Part shown: positions 53,524 through 64,000 of the stretch, one piece after another
Layout of the letters: each line of letters opens with the position of its first letter
Numbering within the stretch: the first letter of the stretch is position 1
Assembly (NCBI GenBank): GCA_026214975.1
Contig: CM047805.1
Coordinates: 187,489,333 to 187,553,332 of the forward strand
Direction: 5' to 3'
From: Gentiana macrophylla
Lineage: Eukaryota; Streptophyta; Magnoliopsida; Gentianales; Gentianaceae
DNA length: 64,000 nucleotides
Translations under genes and position numbers: made by a program
Notes under the pieces: generated by a model
The model's input: only the letters and a program-made list of their open reading frames with translations
Database searches by the model: none
What the model was told of the DNA's origin: nothing

Positions 53524-56500
53524 ACCAACGGTCAATTTTATATATAAATAATTTTTTTATTCATGTCGAGTTTTACGTTTTAGAGTCGCTTTTACGCTTT
53601 GAGTCCTCTCGGTTGTCTCCGCTCATGTCTGAAAATTCCAGATTCTTAAAATAAAAATAAAAATAAAAAAAAATTTATTCGGTCGACCGAGAGACCTCAT
53701 TCGGTCGACCGAGAATTTAGAATTTTTGTTTTGTTTTGTTTTGTTCTTGTTCTGTTCTGTTTACACGGTTTCTGATTTGTGTTTTCGAGTCTGGAATTTC
53801 GCGTGTCTGTTTATCCCGTATGTTTAATCCGTAGAGTCTCGATAGCGACATGGGAAACCATGTTAAAATCGATCTACGGTCCGTTTGTTTTGTTTTTCTT
53901 CCGCTTGCGTAAACCAGGAAAGCAATATTCGAGTCGATTAACTTTTATGGGCGCCGAGAAAATAACCCAAAGAAACATGTGGAGCTACGAATCTAAGATG
54001 GGAAAGGCGATGGAAGCAATACCTTTAAAGCACCAAGATGGCTCCGAAAAATTTTTAAAGGCTTAAATTCTTCGTGGTACAATGTTGAAGGCAAGGTACT
54101 ACCTTTTTTGCTTATGTTTTACTATCTTTTGGTTTTTTGAGCATAAGTTAGCCTATACATGAACCTTAGTATGAATCTTAGCCCGGAGTTGGTTCATAAG
54201 ATTAATTTTATTAGTGTCGAAGGTTTTGCCCCAAATCTGTCTCATCTAGAGGGTGTAGGGAAACATGTAGTCGTTGAAAGGAAGCAGTGAATAAAGAGTT
54301 CCTCGTAGTTCTATCAAAATCTCATTGTCCTATGCATGAGATTACTTCTACTGGCCAGGGGAGCAACAAATTGTGTAGTTTAAGCATTCACAATCTAAAG
54401 AAGACGTTGAGTTTTGAGAGAACACAATCTTCTGCTTTCGTTGAGTTTTATGGTGATGGCTTCTCGGTGAACCCACCTTAAACAGAAACGAGATTACGCT
54501 TTGGGTGACAATTTAGAAATCGGAGACTCTTAGTACATTGGTTCGAATGGTCTAACCATGGTCAAGCGAGTTCAACCGAGCTTCGCTCAATCGACTCCTC
54601 CATGTGTGATGTACGTTACAGCGCCAGCCTCCACAAGACTTAGCATAGCCGATAAGCCTTCGGGCTAAACGGGGCTTAATCTTGACGGATTGGCCTGAAC
54701 TGTCACATATGTTCCAACGAATAAGACGGCATAGGCTTGCCTACATAACCGACCTTATTCGGAGTACTATGATTCATTGTTTCTTATTGTCAAGGCCAAA
54801 ACCGTAATTTTAACCGAGTTTCTTAGAATTCACTAATTCCTAAAACGAGAGCCGAGGTAAGAGCTTTGAATAAATGGTATGGATAAATGTCGTTTCCTAG
54901 GTCTCACAACCAAAGGAAAAGTATTAATCCGCAAAAGCGACAAGCCCACCTCATATAATGCTCGGCGGTCAAAGTCCAGCGATCCAAGAATGATAATCGA
55001 CAAGGATACTTTTGGAAAGTCGAGCTGAGGACTTTAAACTCAGAACTACTTCTTTAAAACCCTTAGGATTTCTTTTTAGGATTATAGGTTTTGTTGTCTT
55101 TGAGTCAAATAAGAGTAACGTGAAATATGTTGAGGTTTTTTATTTTGCCGTGTTCCGATGGCCATTGGGCTAAGGATGTGCAAAACTTTTTTACTCAATA
55201 TAGGCCACGTGAAATAGAGTTCCGTAGGAGAGTCGAGAAATTGCTAAAGAAAAGGAAATTTAGCAAACAACCTTAAGATGGAAGCATTAAGAGGGCTTGA
55301 GAATTACTGAAAATGTAACAGAGAATGATTGGTGTGAACAAGAACAATTTTGGTCAACTTCCAAAATCTTTTAGAATGGTGATCCAAGTGAAAATTCAAA
55401 GTGGTGCGCAATTCATCAAGAACTATCCTTATCTTTCCCTTTACACTTTTTCACCTTCAAACTTTTCGATCCTCTCACCAATCTACCCCAACAGTTCACA
55501 TTTCTAACCATTCTTTCATCGCCTCTCTTTCTTTCCATCCGTTTCACTCTCCCACCCAATCTCAATGCCTTAACCATTTTCAACCCACCCATAAACACAA
55601 TTTCTTGCCCACCCTTTATCTTTTCTTCCCACCCTTATGTGTATCTTTTTCTAAACCCATCATACTCTCAACCTCCATTTTGTTTACAAAATACCTTTGT
55701 GTTGCGGAATTTGAAATATTGCTCAGCTTTAATGATTATCTTTTATCATTTAGATTTTCATGATCCTAGTTGGGGTAAGTGTAGCTCTGACCCTAGCTAG
55801 ATTTTAAAGGTTTTTGGTTCGATCAACGTACAACTTATCTTTCTACCGGAAGTTTTAAATTTCACAATTTTACGCCTATTCCGGTCAAGATGATGAGTTC
55901 AGTTCTAAAATATCACACCGATCCGACCCTGTTGATGACGGTTATGATTTTTACGTGATACATTGGGTTATTAGTAATTTCGAGGAGTCGTTACATCTCC
56001 CTAAGTTGTTGATATCCAATGCAAGCGAGAAGTTTATGCGTTAAGTTTTTTATTTTATCTTTAGCCAATAGGTCGCATTGCATCTGTTATACCTTACCAT
56101 GTTTCTCTTTTATATTGGATTGAATACCTTTTTAAGCCAGTCCACCTCGTGTTTTCCCACGTCGGGTAATGCTTTTTGATCTTTGTCTTCTCCACCCAGT
56201 TTTAAGAATATTTAAGCGGTGGAGGTTGTAGATGAAGACCACTATCTTTAGTTGCTTGTTTATTTTTCTTTCTATTTAGTATTTTTCTTGTCATTGGTCG
56301 TATAAAATAAAGTGGCTTAAACTGTTTTTAGGTATTTATACCTCATTACTGCCACATTATTTTATAACTTCCATAGACATGGTGTTATTAACGGTTTCGT
56401 GGAGTTTGTCTCGCTTATACAGAGTTTTCACTTGCTTCTCCACAACGTCTCAAATTTACTCCGATGTTCGCTTTACTTGAGAGCCGTTTCCGAGCTAAGT

Positions 56501-57480
56501 CTTCTTCTTAACTTCTCATTTATTTTTGTCATTGAGGACAATGTCATGTTTAAGTGGGGTAGGAGACTTAGCCATGTTATGTTATAAGTGAAAATTGAAT
56601 GAAACGGCACATGATTGAAAAAATTGAATAAATACCATATTATTTATCTCGTACTTTAGAATTGTGAGTTCCTAGCTAAGAATTGATAGGAAGGAACCAA
56701 GTTTCATGAGTACGTGATCATATTATACTTATGTTAAGTAGATTTAAGGATATTCATGCCCGCTTTTATGCGAGTAGTTATTTATTATTCAATTACTCAA
56801 CTTTGTGAATCGAGTATACCGCGCAAATCATAATAATCAAGAAATTATGTGTACATTGCATAGATGATTGGTTATGTAAACTTAGTATCAATATCTATCT
56901 CATTGATGCATTCTTATCTTTTAGCCATTAAAGCGGAGTAATAAGCTTGAGACGTGCACTGTTTGACAATGCGTTAAAACACTGGGCTTGTAATAACATT
57001 ACCAAAGTAGCCCCGCTTGTGGTAATATTCAATGCTATACATGATCTAAGAAAGGGGATACTCTAAAAGTTTTCTTCCTTGAGATTAATAGTATTTGAAA
57101 AATATGAAGATATGAAAAATATTAAACTCTTTAAGAGGCTTTGAGTAGTACTCGGTCTCCAAGTCCAAAATCCCTATATATACGCTCTTGCTTATTGCTC
57201 TAGTGCTCTCAACCATTGCGAGGCATAAGAAGTATGAATGCTTTGAGGTTGGTAGGTTGAGATTACGGTTGGCATAAACTCTAATCTTGCTACTGAATAT
57301 ATAAAACTAAATGCACATGCACACATCACTTCGATTCATAAAGAGTAGTGAATAATGGATATCTTATGAGCATGGCTAGTATGAGTTGACTTGAGCTTCT
57401 TGCGTAAGTATGACTGACCATGGGAAATGTTGTCTTGGGAATGACTTATTGATGCTTTGTTCGGGACGATCAAAGTCTAA
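53524..57480 (+). other. Non-coding interior of the LARD element
   Basis: ORFs 53779-54066 (95 aa), 54287-54481, 55401-55763 and 56399-56587 have no recognisable domain. The part 54460-54790 resembles 63150-63480 in the leader of the next element (phrases CACATATGTTC, AACGAATA and TAGGCTTGCCTAC in the same order). No gag, protease, RT or integrase signature was found on either strand. Confidence 0.6.
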
Positions 57481-57491
57481 GTGGGGGTAGT
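57471..57491 (+). other. Polypurine tract
   Basis: AAGTGGGGGTAGT immediately before the 3' LTR (57492). Confidence 0.65.
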
Positions 57492-59295
57492 TGATGACGG
57501 TCAAATTATACCCGTAAAAGTCATCAACATTGACCTTAAATCGAGATTAATAATACACATTTTATATTAAATCACACGCTTATATTTAATATTTAATGTT
57601 ATGTGATTTATATTATGTAAATTGGTATTTACTCGTTTTTATCCGATTTACTGTGCGATTAATGCTGATTTTGTAGATCACGACAAATCAAGAGGATAAA
57701 TGTCATTCAATCAATGGATCTCAAGATAATAAGGAAGAAAATCGGAGCATTAATCAAGAGATAAATTAGAGAAATCGAGATCAACACGCAAGCGTGGAGT
57801 GGGGGAGCAAGATAGACGAGAAAAGCGATTAACGTGTGTGCAAATGTTAGGTTCGGTCGACCGAGCCTATAGCTTCGATCGACCGAGTGTCGCCTCGGTT
57901 GACCGAGTGTCGGCTTTCGGGCGGTTTCTGGCTTATATCGTGCTTATCTTCTAGAACCACCCTAAGTCGGCAAAAACCTCTATATAAGCAAGCAGCTACG
58001 AAATTGTAAAGACACACCTTAGACACCAACACATCCCTTCATTCTTCAATATTATAGCTTTGATACAATGTAGAATAATTTGAGGGTTTCCAGCAATTTA
58101 AAGGCTGCGATTATGTAAGCCTTTACTTTATGTTTCTTTCTTTTAAGTAATTAATCCCTCCAAATTATGTTTTATCGTTTGAATTAGTTAATCATAGCTA
58201 GATGATGTAGATCTAGGCTATGACGTTAGGGATGTGGTGATACCTTGTCTATGGGGATCCCATAACCTACGTTATACACTTAGTTTCTATCCATGAATCT
58301 GCATTGTTTAATTAATGTGTATCTAAGTAGTTTATATGATTTCTTTACGAGTTCTTCGTTTAACTGCTTACGTATGATGAAACGCCGAGAAATATATTCT
58401 AGGATGTAATCTGGGGGATGAAATCGTTTGGGTGACCGAATGGAATCATTCGGTCGATCCGAGTGTCTATGCTTTCGGTCGACCCCCCCTATTTGTCTGT
58501 TAGTTAGTCCGCCACGCCTTTATGGTAGGTTTAGCTTAGTAGGATTTATTATCTCATTAGGTATGGCCACGGCTACGTTGCTCGTCGCCGCTTAATTAGC
58601 GTCACGATTAGGAAATACCAATATAGGGCTCTAGGTCGGCTCATGAATGATCTTCCGGGCTTTCAAATGAGATCTGGTAGGTTTTGTATTAGGGAATTGA
58701 CGTCACCTAGTTATACGTGGTTCGTAAACTAGCATGAGACCTAAAAGGTAATTGTTAGTTGGACGAGGCTTGAGCGATCGTTTAGAAGTGCGCCTCACCA
58801 TAGGAATGTTGCCTGGACGAGGTGTACGGTTAATATCGGCATCCTGTAGAGTAAATAGCGTGTGAGTTATATGAGATGGAGGCACCAAAAGGCGAAGTCA
58901 CGTAACAATATCACAGTGATCTAGTGACCTACCGGTGCTAAGTCAAGTTAAAGAGGATGACTCCGTAGCCAATCTAAGATAGATACAAATGGATTGACGC
59001 TAATAAGTTCGGTTTATTATATAAATTATCTAGGTCCAAACGATAAAGACTATAATTGGGGAGGTTAATTACGTTGTGTCGAGTCGTGTCTTTACTTTTC
59101 TTGTCTTATGTTGGTCGTAGACCGCCTCTATGTCCTTGACATGTTTAATTAATTGTTTGTATATAAGATGATCCACAATTGGTTCCCTGTGGGATCGACC
59201 TTGATTCACTATAGCTATACTATGATGGGCCTAGTCCTCTTGCTAGTACTGGTTTATGGTGGTCGAGTATATTATAACCTGATTGACCCCGATCA
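57492..59295 (+). repeat. 3' LTR, 1804 bp
   Basis: Starts TGATGACGGTCAAATTATAC and ends GACCCCGATCA. Same length as the 5' LTR with compensating indels. Confidence 0.95.
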
Positions 59296-59300
59296 GCATC

Positions 59301-60104
59301 ATAACAGCAGAAAATCTCTACTTTAACATCACATCTCATTAAGCAAAAGCATGACCACATTTAAACATGATTTCAACATCAAAACACCACAATTTATACC
59401 CAAAACACAACCTTAACAACATAAGATCTTAATTAAATAATAGGAAGAGCCTCTTACCTTAAATCCAAAGCAAAAGCAAGCAAAAAGCAAGCAAACAGCA
59501 GCAACTCTGAAACTTCCACCAAAAACCTAGACGATCAACAATTAATTCTAAATTAACTATGATCGTAGGTTGCTAGACAATCTAAACTACGAAACTAACA
59601 ACTTTCTACAATCAAACACGATCAAAGCGTGAAGAAACTAAGATTAGGGTTATTTTCTTACCTCGATAAAACCTGAATATTTTGGTATCAAAACGATCTT
59701 CGAAAACTCACGATGCTCCTGCTACAGACGAAACTGAAATCGGAGTAGAGATGAACCGTGAATTTGAAGAAGTCTCTTCTCCTTCTTCCTTTGCTCTCCC
59801 TTCACAGACTCTCTCTTTTTTTTAACGTAAAAAAAATCTTTGCCTGATAACTCCCTCTCTTATTAGTGGGAGGTTTAAATGTAGAAAATAACTCCCCAAA
59901 GAGTTATTACCATTTAAGTCCTCAAAACAACCTCCTAATTACACATATATACTTTAAATCGTTTAATTAAATAACACGAAAATCTGAGTTTAGTTAAAAG
60001 ACTCTTTTGTCCTTTTCTGAAAAGTCGGGATGTTACACATATTGCATGGCGTAAAAAATTTCTAAGTACATGGAGAGTCAGAACAAGACCAACAGAACTG
60101 AAAT
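59301..60104. other. Remainder of the reverse-oriented LTR and spacer
   Basis: No gene. About 60026-60037 carries the TGTAACATCCCG terminus (reverse). 60038-60104 is a 67-bp spacer before the next LTR. Confidence 0.45.
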
Positions 60105-61977
60105 TGTTAGGTGTGATGCCCGAAAGACAATTTTGTAATTGTTTTATTTAATAAATGAAATGATATTATTATTCATATTTATTATTCTCATAATCACCGA
60201 TGTGACAATAGTATTTACACTACAGAAAACCCTAAAGTATATCGTTTATGTAATCACTTAACTCAAAGTATGGTATATACACGGGAGGATTGAGTTAGTG
60301 AAGATGTACTTAAAATACAATTAGCCCGTAGTGAAGTTAATCGAGAGTATCGGGTCTCCTTTAACGTGCTATTAATGCGCCTGCACACAATAGGTGTGAT
60401 TGTCTTATCCGGACTTTCGGTTAAGAGAACCTAATGGGGCATTTATATATGATAGATATATCATATAGTAATTTGGACCCGATTTGATTAGAGTTCACGA
60501 TATAATTCCGTGAATCGAGAAGTCTTATCGAATCAATGGATGATCATATTTATGGATATATCTTAATCTCGAGGAGATCACAACCAATCGCTTGAATCGG
60601 TATGAAGTTTGACTTGACGCGGTTAAGGATTACACCGAGTCCGTGATCCGAATTACCTCATCTTGGCATTGTAATTGGATTGAGTGAGTAGTCTCGTGTT
60701 ATCACGGATACGGAATCCATTCCTTCCACTTCGGAAGTAGATGAGACGATTCCTTATTTGTTAATCCTAAAAACGATCGATCCATGGAGTTCATATTACA
60801 CCGATTAGCTACCAAAGTGAGTTGTATGAATTAATTGATCACTAGGGGGTTAATGGTAAATAAGGATAAGAGGTTCTAGAAATGGTTAACGGTAACTTCC
60901 GATTTAGAATGAATAATCTATGGAGGATTAATCCATATGTAATGATTATATCAATGGACGCTTATTATTATTCTCGTGAGGAGATAAATATAATCTTATA
61001 ATCGGAGGAGTGCGAAACGGGATTATGGTGGCATATTCCTGTGATTGATTTATCGAATATAATTATTCTATAATTATTTATTTGATTTATCGGAGCCACG
61101 ATTATTAGTCATTGGTCCCCGACGTGCTTCCTAATATAAGCATAAATATTCTCGGACGTCGAATCCTAATAATATTAATTTAGTTCTTGTTGGACTTTAT
61201 TAAAACGATATGTGAATTAATTGTTTAGTGGACTATTAAATTAGTTGGGCTAAATAAATAATTAAATACACTTTAAAAGACATTTTTATTGACTTACTTC
61301 AATTAAATGTGTTGACAATTTTGACCCAATTGGTCAAATATTGAAATTGCGTGTGACCTTTTATTTGATCAAAGGTGGCGCAAGTTTGATTAAATATTTG
61401 TTAAGAAATTAGTTTTCTTGGATAATTATTTGACATGTGATTTATCTTTTATTTGTTAAATGATAATTCATGGAATATTAGATAATAATATGATTTATCC
61501 TAATTTGTTTGGGATAATTATTTTATTTATCTTTTATTTGGAAAAAGGATTAATGTAATAATTATCTCTTAATTATTTAATCCTTGGATGCTAAGTTTTA
61601 CTTTCCTATATAAAGAGAGTTCTCCTGCCTCGCAACACACAATGAAATTCGACTTCTCCTCTTAGAGAGAAGAATAATAAAATTCGCCAAAGGGTTTAAG
61701 GGGAAAAATCTTGGAGATTTTTCCTAGAAATTTATCGGAAGGATTCGAGGCGAGAATTTCCTTCCACCGGGAGTTGCTTGGATCACACGTATGGAAGATC
61801 GTGGTGCTCTTCACACCTTGTTCGTTCTTTCCTATTATGGTTCTTCAACTTGGATTTTGAGATCCAAGAGGTATGATCTACAACCCCCTTGTAGATGTAG
61901 ATCTAGTTATTTTATTACGTGTATTTTATAGATCTAGATCCTTAAAATCGCTTCCGCTGCGGATGATATTACTAACA
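60105..61977 (+). repeat. 5' LTR of a further retrotransposon, 1873 bp
   Basis: Begins TGTTAGGTGTGATGCCCG and ends TTACTAACA; the termini TGTTAG/CTAACA form a 6-bp inverted repeat. TATA box at 61607-61615. A PBS follows. The matching 3' LTR would lie beyond the window. Confidence 0.8.
61607..61615 (+). promoter_or_regulatory. TATA box in LTR
   Basis: TATATAAAG in TTTCCTATATAAAGAGAG, about 370 bp before the LTR end. Confidence 0.65.
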
Positions 61978-64000
61978 GTGGTATCAGTCGCCATGGTGAT
62001 CTATATTTATACGTATAAAATATTAGATCTAGGAGTGGAAAACATGTAGCTTTTATTGTCCAATTTTTTAATTTGGCCAATGCATGTTTATATATATTTA
62101 TGTTGTTGCGATTGTTGTGGTTTGAAGAGATGGATTGGGGTTGGCATTGTTTACCCGTTAGATCTATTGTAAACTCGTATAAACGATGAAAATTCGTTCA
62201 TATGAGTATAGGAAATTATGTAATTTATCTTTATTGCATTTTTAATTTCCAGAAAATAGATCTATTTAGTAGCTGTTTAGTATTTTAGTTTTTCCCGTTG
62301 ATCGAGCCGTTAAAACGAAGATCCCTCCGGTCAGAATCAAGATCAGAAGATGGTGATTTACTCCACAAATTTTGGCATCGATCAGAGTCCGTTTCGATAT
62401 CCGTTCTTTGCTGCGAAGACGCTGCTGTAACAGAAAAACACAGGATTCACAGAAACTCTACCTGTGACTTCCTCGATTTTCTGGGAGAGTTTGGACCGTT
62501 GAAACGCAAATCCGACCGTTCAGATTGATAAAATTGGAGTTCTGGACGTGTGATAAAAATTTCAGGTCGATCGGGATTCATGTAGATTCCCGATCTGCCT
62601 CGGGAAGTCTTTGATGCGCTGCAGTCAAAGTCAGATTCAGCATCAAGTTGGGCGGCTAACTGGAGAAAATTGGTAAGTCATAGCACCGATCCAACCGTCC
62701 ATATTGAATATCGAGAGGTGAAGAACATATCTGGAAAGTTTCGTCCCGATCCGAGTCCGTTTGGTATGCCGATCGTCGAAGAGTTCGAACAGCTACAGAT
62801 TTTGTTAGAAAGTAGTAAACCCTAGTTAGGGTTTTGTTTTTTTATTTTCTAATAGATTAGATACGGGGGTGCCAACGATCCATCTCGGTGTTTAAAATTT
62901 TCCGCAATTTATTTTTTATGTGTTTGATCATAAAATAGATATAAAATCGGAATTGCCATGACATGCATCATATCATAAATCCACTCCTTGCATACATGTA
63001 GAATTTTAATTTTGGTAATTAAAATATGCATGTATACAAACTCGTGTAATTAGTTGAAATTTAATTAATACGTGGTAATTAATTAATTTAGTAACTAATT
63101 AAAGATCCGAGGACGGGTTATGAAATCGTTAAGCCTTTCGGTGTGTGTTCTCGGTGAACCGCCTTAAAGCCTAAACGAGATCACGTTTTCGATTCGTAGT
63201 GTCTACGAGATTGAATGATGGTAAAAGAACAATAAATCTTGGATAAAAACGGTTCGCTTATAGGTTGGGTGGTCAATCGAGCTACGCCGACCGACTTAAC
63301 CCTCCTAGTGTGATGTATGCACGGGGTCCGGCAAGACTAAGCTACACCGGAGAGCGGAGGGTGATTCCTTCTTATCTCAATGCGGCTCTCTTGACCCGAC
63401 TTCGTCCGATCATCACATATGTTCTAACGAATAGGACGGGTAGGCTTGCCTACGTTACCGACACCATTCGGAATCCTTGATTTGATGTGCTTTTATGTTA
63501 ACATCAAAAAGACGTGGTTAGTTAACCCACAACCACTTCCAAAATATTGAGTGGGAGCGGGGAAGCGGCACCAACCCCACGGCCTCTACTATAGATACAA
63601 GTAAGTGAGAGAAGGGTGACGCCTCGCGGCGCTTTGATTTCGTCCCCTACGGATGGTGTTCACCCCTATCAACATTCATGGCTTGGTCTCCGAAAGGATA
63701 GGATTTACGGGTACTGCCGGGTCACCGACCTATCCTACGACGGCACACTCGGGCGTACCTAAGAGATCCGATATAGTAGGTCACACTCATAAAGGATATT
63801 TTTGATAATATCTAGGCTAAAAAAGGAAGGTAGTCAATGAATAAACGGATGTTCGATTCTCGTGGGATGTTTGATTCTCACAAGTTATTCATTGATGAGA
63901 TTGTCTCGATTTAACCGTCATCTCTTTGACCTACCCTACGGCGGCACTGAGATGCGAGGTTAAAACCTTGGAATGGTAGAGTAGACTTAATTTTAGTTTA
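61978..64000 (+). mobile_element. Leader/interior of the retrotransposon with LTR at 60105-61977 (runs off window)
   Basis: Starts with the PBS-like GTGGTATCAG (61978-61987), the initiator tRNA-Met complement. The next 2 kb carry no gag. The repeated-looking blocks GTTTCGATATCCG and GTTTGGTATGCCGATC (near 62390 and 62759) may be an old internal duplication. The ORFs 62298-62528 and 63265-63480 show no domain. 63150-63480 resembles the interior of the LARD element. Confidence 0.65.

Larger units (their letters stand above)
52056..53716. repeat. Cluster of CGGTCGACCG palindromes
   Basis: Perfect copies (TTCGGTCGACCGAG) near 52054, 52675, 53680 and 53700; variants TTCGATCGACCGAG near 52076 and CTCGGTTGACCGAG near 52097. 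The last two perfect copies lie in the interior just after the PBS. The perfect copy is repeated in the 3' LTR near 57854; the one near 58475 is degraded to GGTCGACCCCCC. Confidence 0.85.
51697..59295 (+). mobile_element. Complete non-autonomous LTR retrotransposon (LARD type), 7599 bp
   Basis: Flanked by the 5-bp TSD GCATC (51692-51696 and 59296-59300). Both LTRs are 1804 bp (51697-53500 and 57492-59295), begin TGATGACGGTCAAATTATAC and end in CA, and differ by scattered substitutions and small indels. The PBS (53507-53523) matches the tRNA-Asp complement TGGCGCCGTTGCCGGGA, and a purine-rich GTGGGGGTAG precedes the 3' LTR. The 3991-bp interior contains no gag or pol I can recognise, only short frames. 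It must be mobilised by a relative. Structure is read directly; class (large retrotransposon derivative of the Ty3 group) is inferred. Confidence 0.93.
50018..60037 (-). mobile_element. Putative reverse-oriented LTR (Tekay/Del-like), interrupted by the element at 51697-59295
   Basis: At its right edge the reverse strand reads TGTAACATCCCGAC (ending at 60037), the usual first bases of Tekay/Del-type Ty3 LTRs. The remaining pieces, 50018-51696 and 59301-60037 (about 2.4 kb together), share GC-richer composition with CACGGGTTAAGACCCGATAG-like phrases and no ORF of interest. The left end is not clean and a target duplication could not be found, so a solo LTR is only a working assumption. Confidence 0.4.

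Noticed and set aside
55401..55763. 120-aa ORF in the LARD element
   Set aside because: Composition (F, S, P, H, L from pyrimidine-rich DNA) and lack of any retroelement motif argue against a gene.
63265..63480. 71-aa ORF in the last retroelement leader
   Set aside because: No domain; the region is conserved with a non-coding part of the LARD element.

Overview
The window is nuclear DNA of a flowering plant, probably a eudicot. It has intron-containing plant genes, an F-box/DUF295 family, a pentatricopeptide (PPR) pseudogene, and Helitrons, Mutator-like elements, hAT and Stowaway MITEs, SINE and LINE copies and LTR retrotransposons with plant primer-binding sites. I cannot name the species. 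There is no sign of bacterial or organellar gene organisation.

Layout. 1-5771 is the 3' part of a decayed Helitron carrying PIF1-type helicase and RPA-like genes, with a hAT MITE inside it. A second, gene-less Helitron (5772-7637) follows head to tail and ends in the same hairpin. From about 7640 to 50017 the region is built around a duplicated F-box/DUF295 gene: copies A (8111-9268) and D (23539-24696) are intact; E (30946-32556) is intact with an expanded acidic repeat; G (42637-44144) is frameshifted; H (48346-49467) is inverted, with a mutated start codon and an in-frame deletion; F (32922-33499) is truncated; B is split by a retrotransposon into 14340-14656 and 19134-19415. The duplicated unit includes 3' and 5' flanks, some of which survive next to other debris.

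Between these copies lie: a LINE-like insertion (13019-13955, 18-bp target duplication); an LTR retrotransposon (14662-18992, TSD ACATT) that has a gag remnant and an intron-less segment resembling EDR2-type PH-START proteins; a Pack-MULE-like element (19529-22239, 90-bp inverted ends, 9-bp TSD) carrying the first two exons of a polyprenol-reductase-like gene and several minisatellites; a Stowaway-like MITE; a PPR pseudogene of the SLO2 type; a SINE (33945-34188); a MULE transposase fragment; and an RNase H fragment. The only clear single-copy housekeeping-type gene is tubulin-binding cofactor C (40835-41957), which has one extra base in a T-run.

The right-hand 14 kb is retrotransposon DNA: a complete 7.6-kb element without pol (51697-59295; two LTRs of 1804 bp each; TSD GCATC), nested in what looks like an older reverse-strand LTR, followed by an 1873-bp LTR and leader of another element that runs off the window.

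I found no defence system or gene cluster with a joint biochemical pathway. The most unusual features are the two gene-capture events, the tandem Helitrons with one shared 3' hairpin, and the piling-up of three different transposon classes on one F-box copy.
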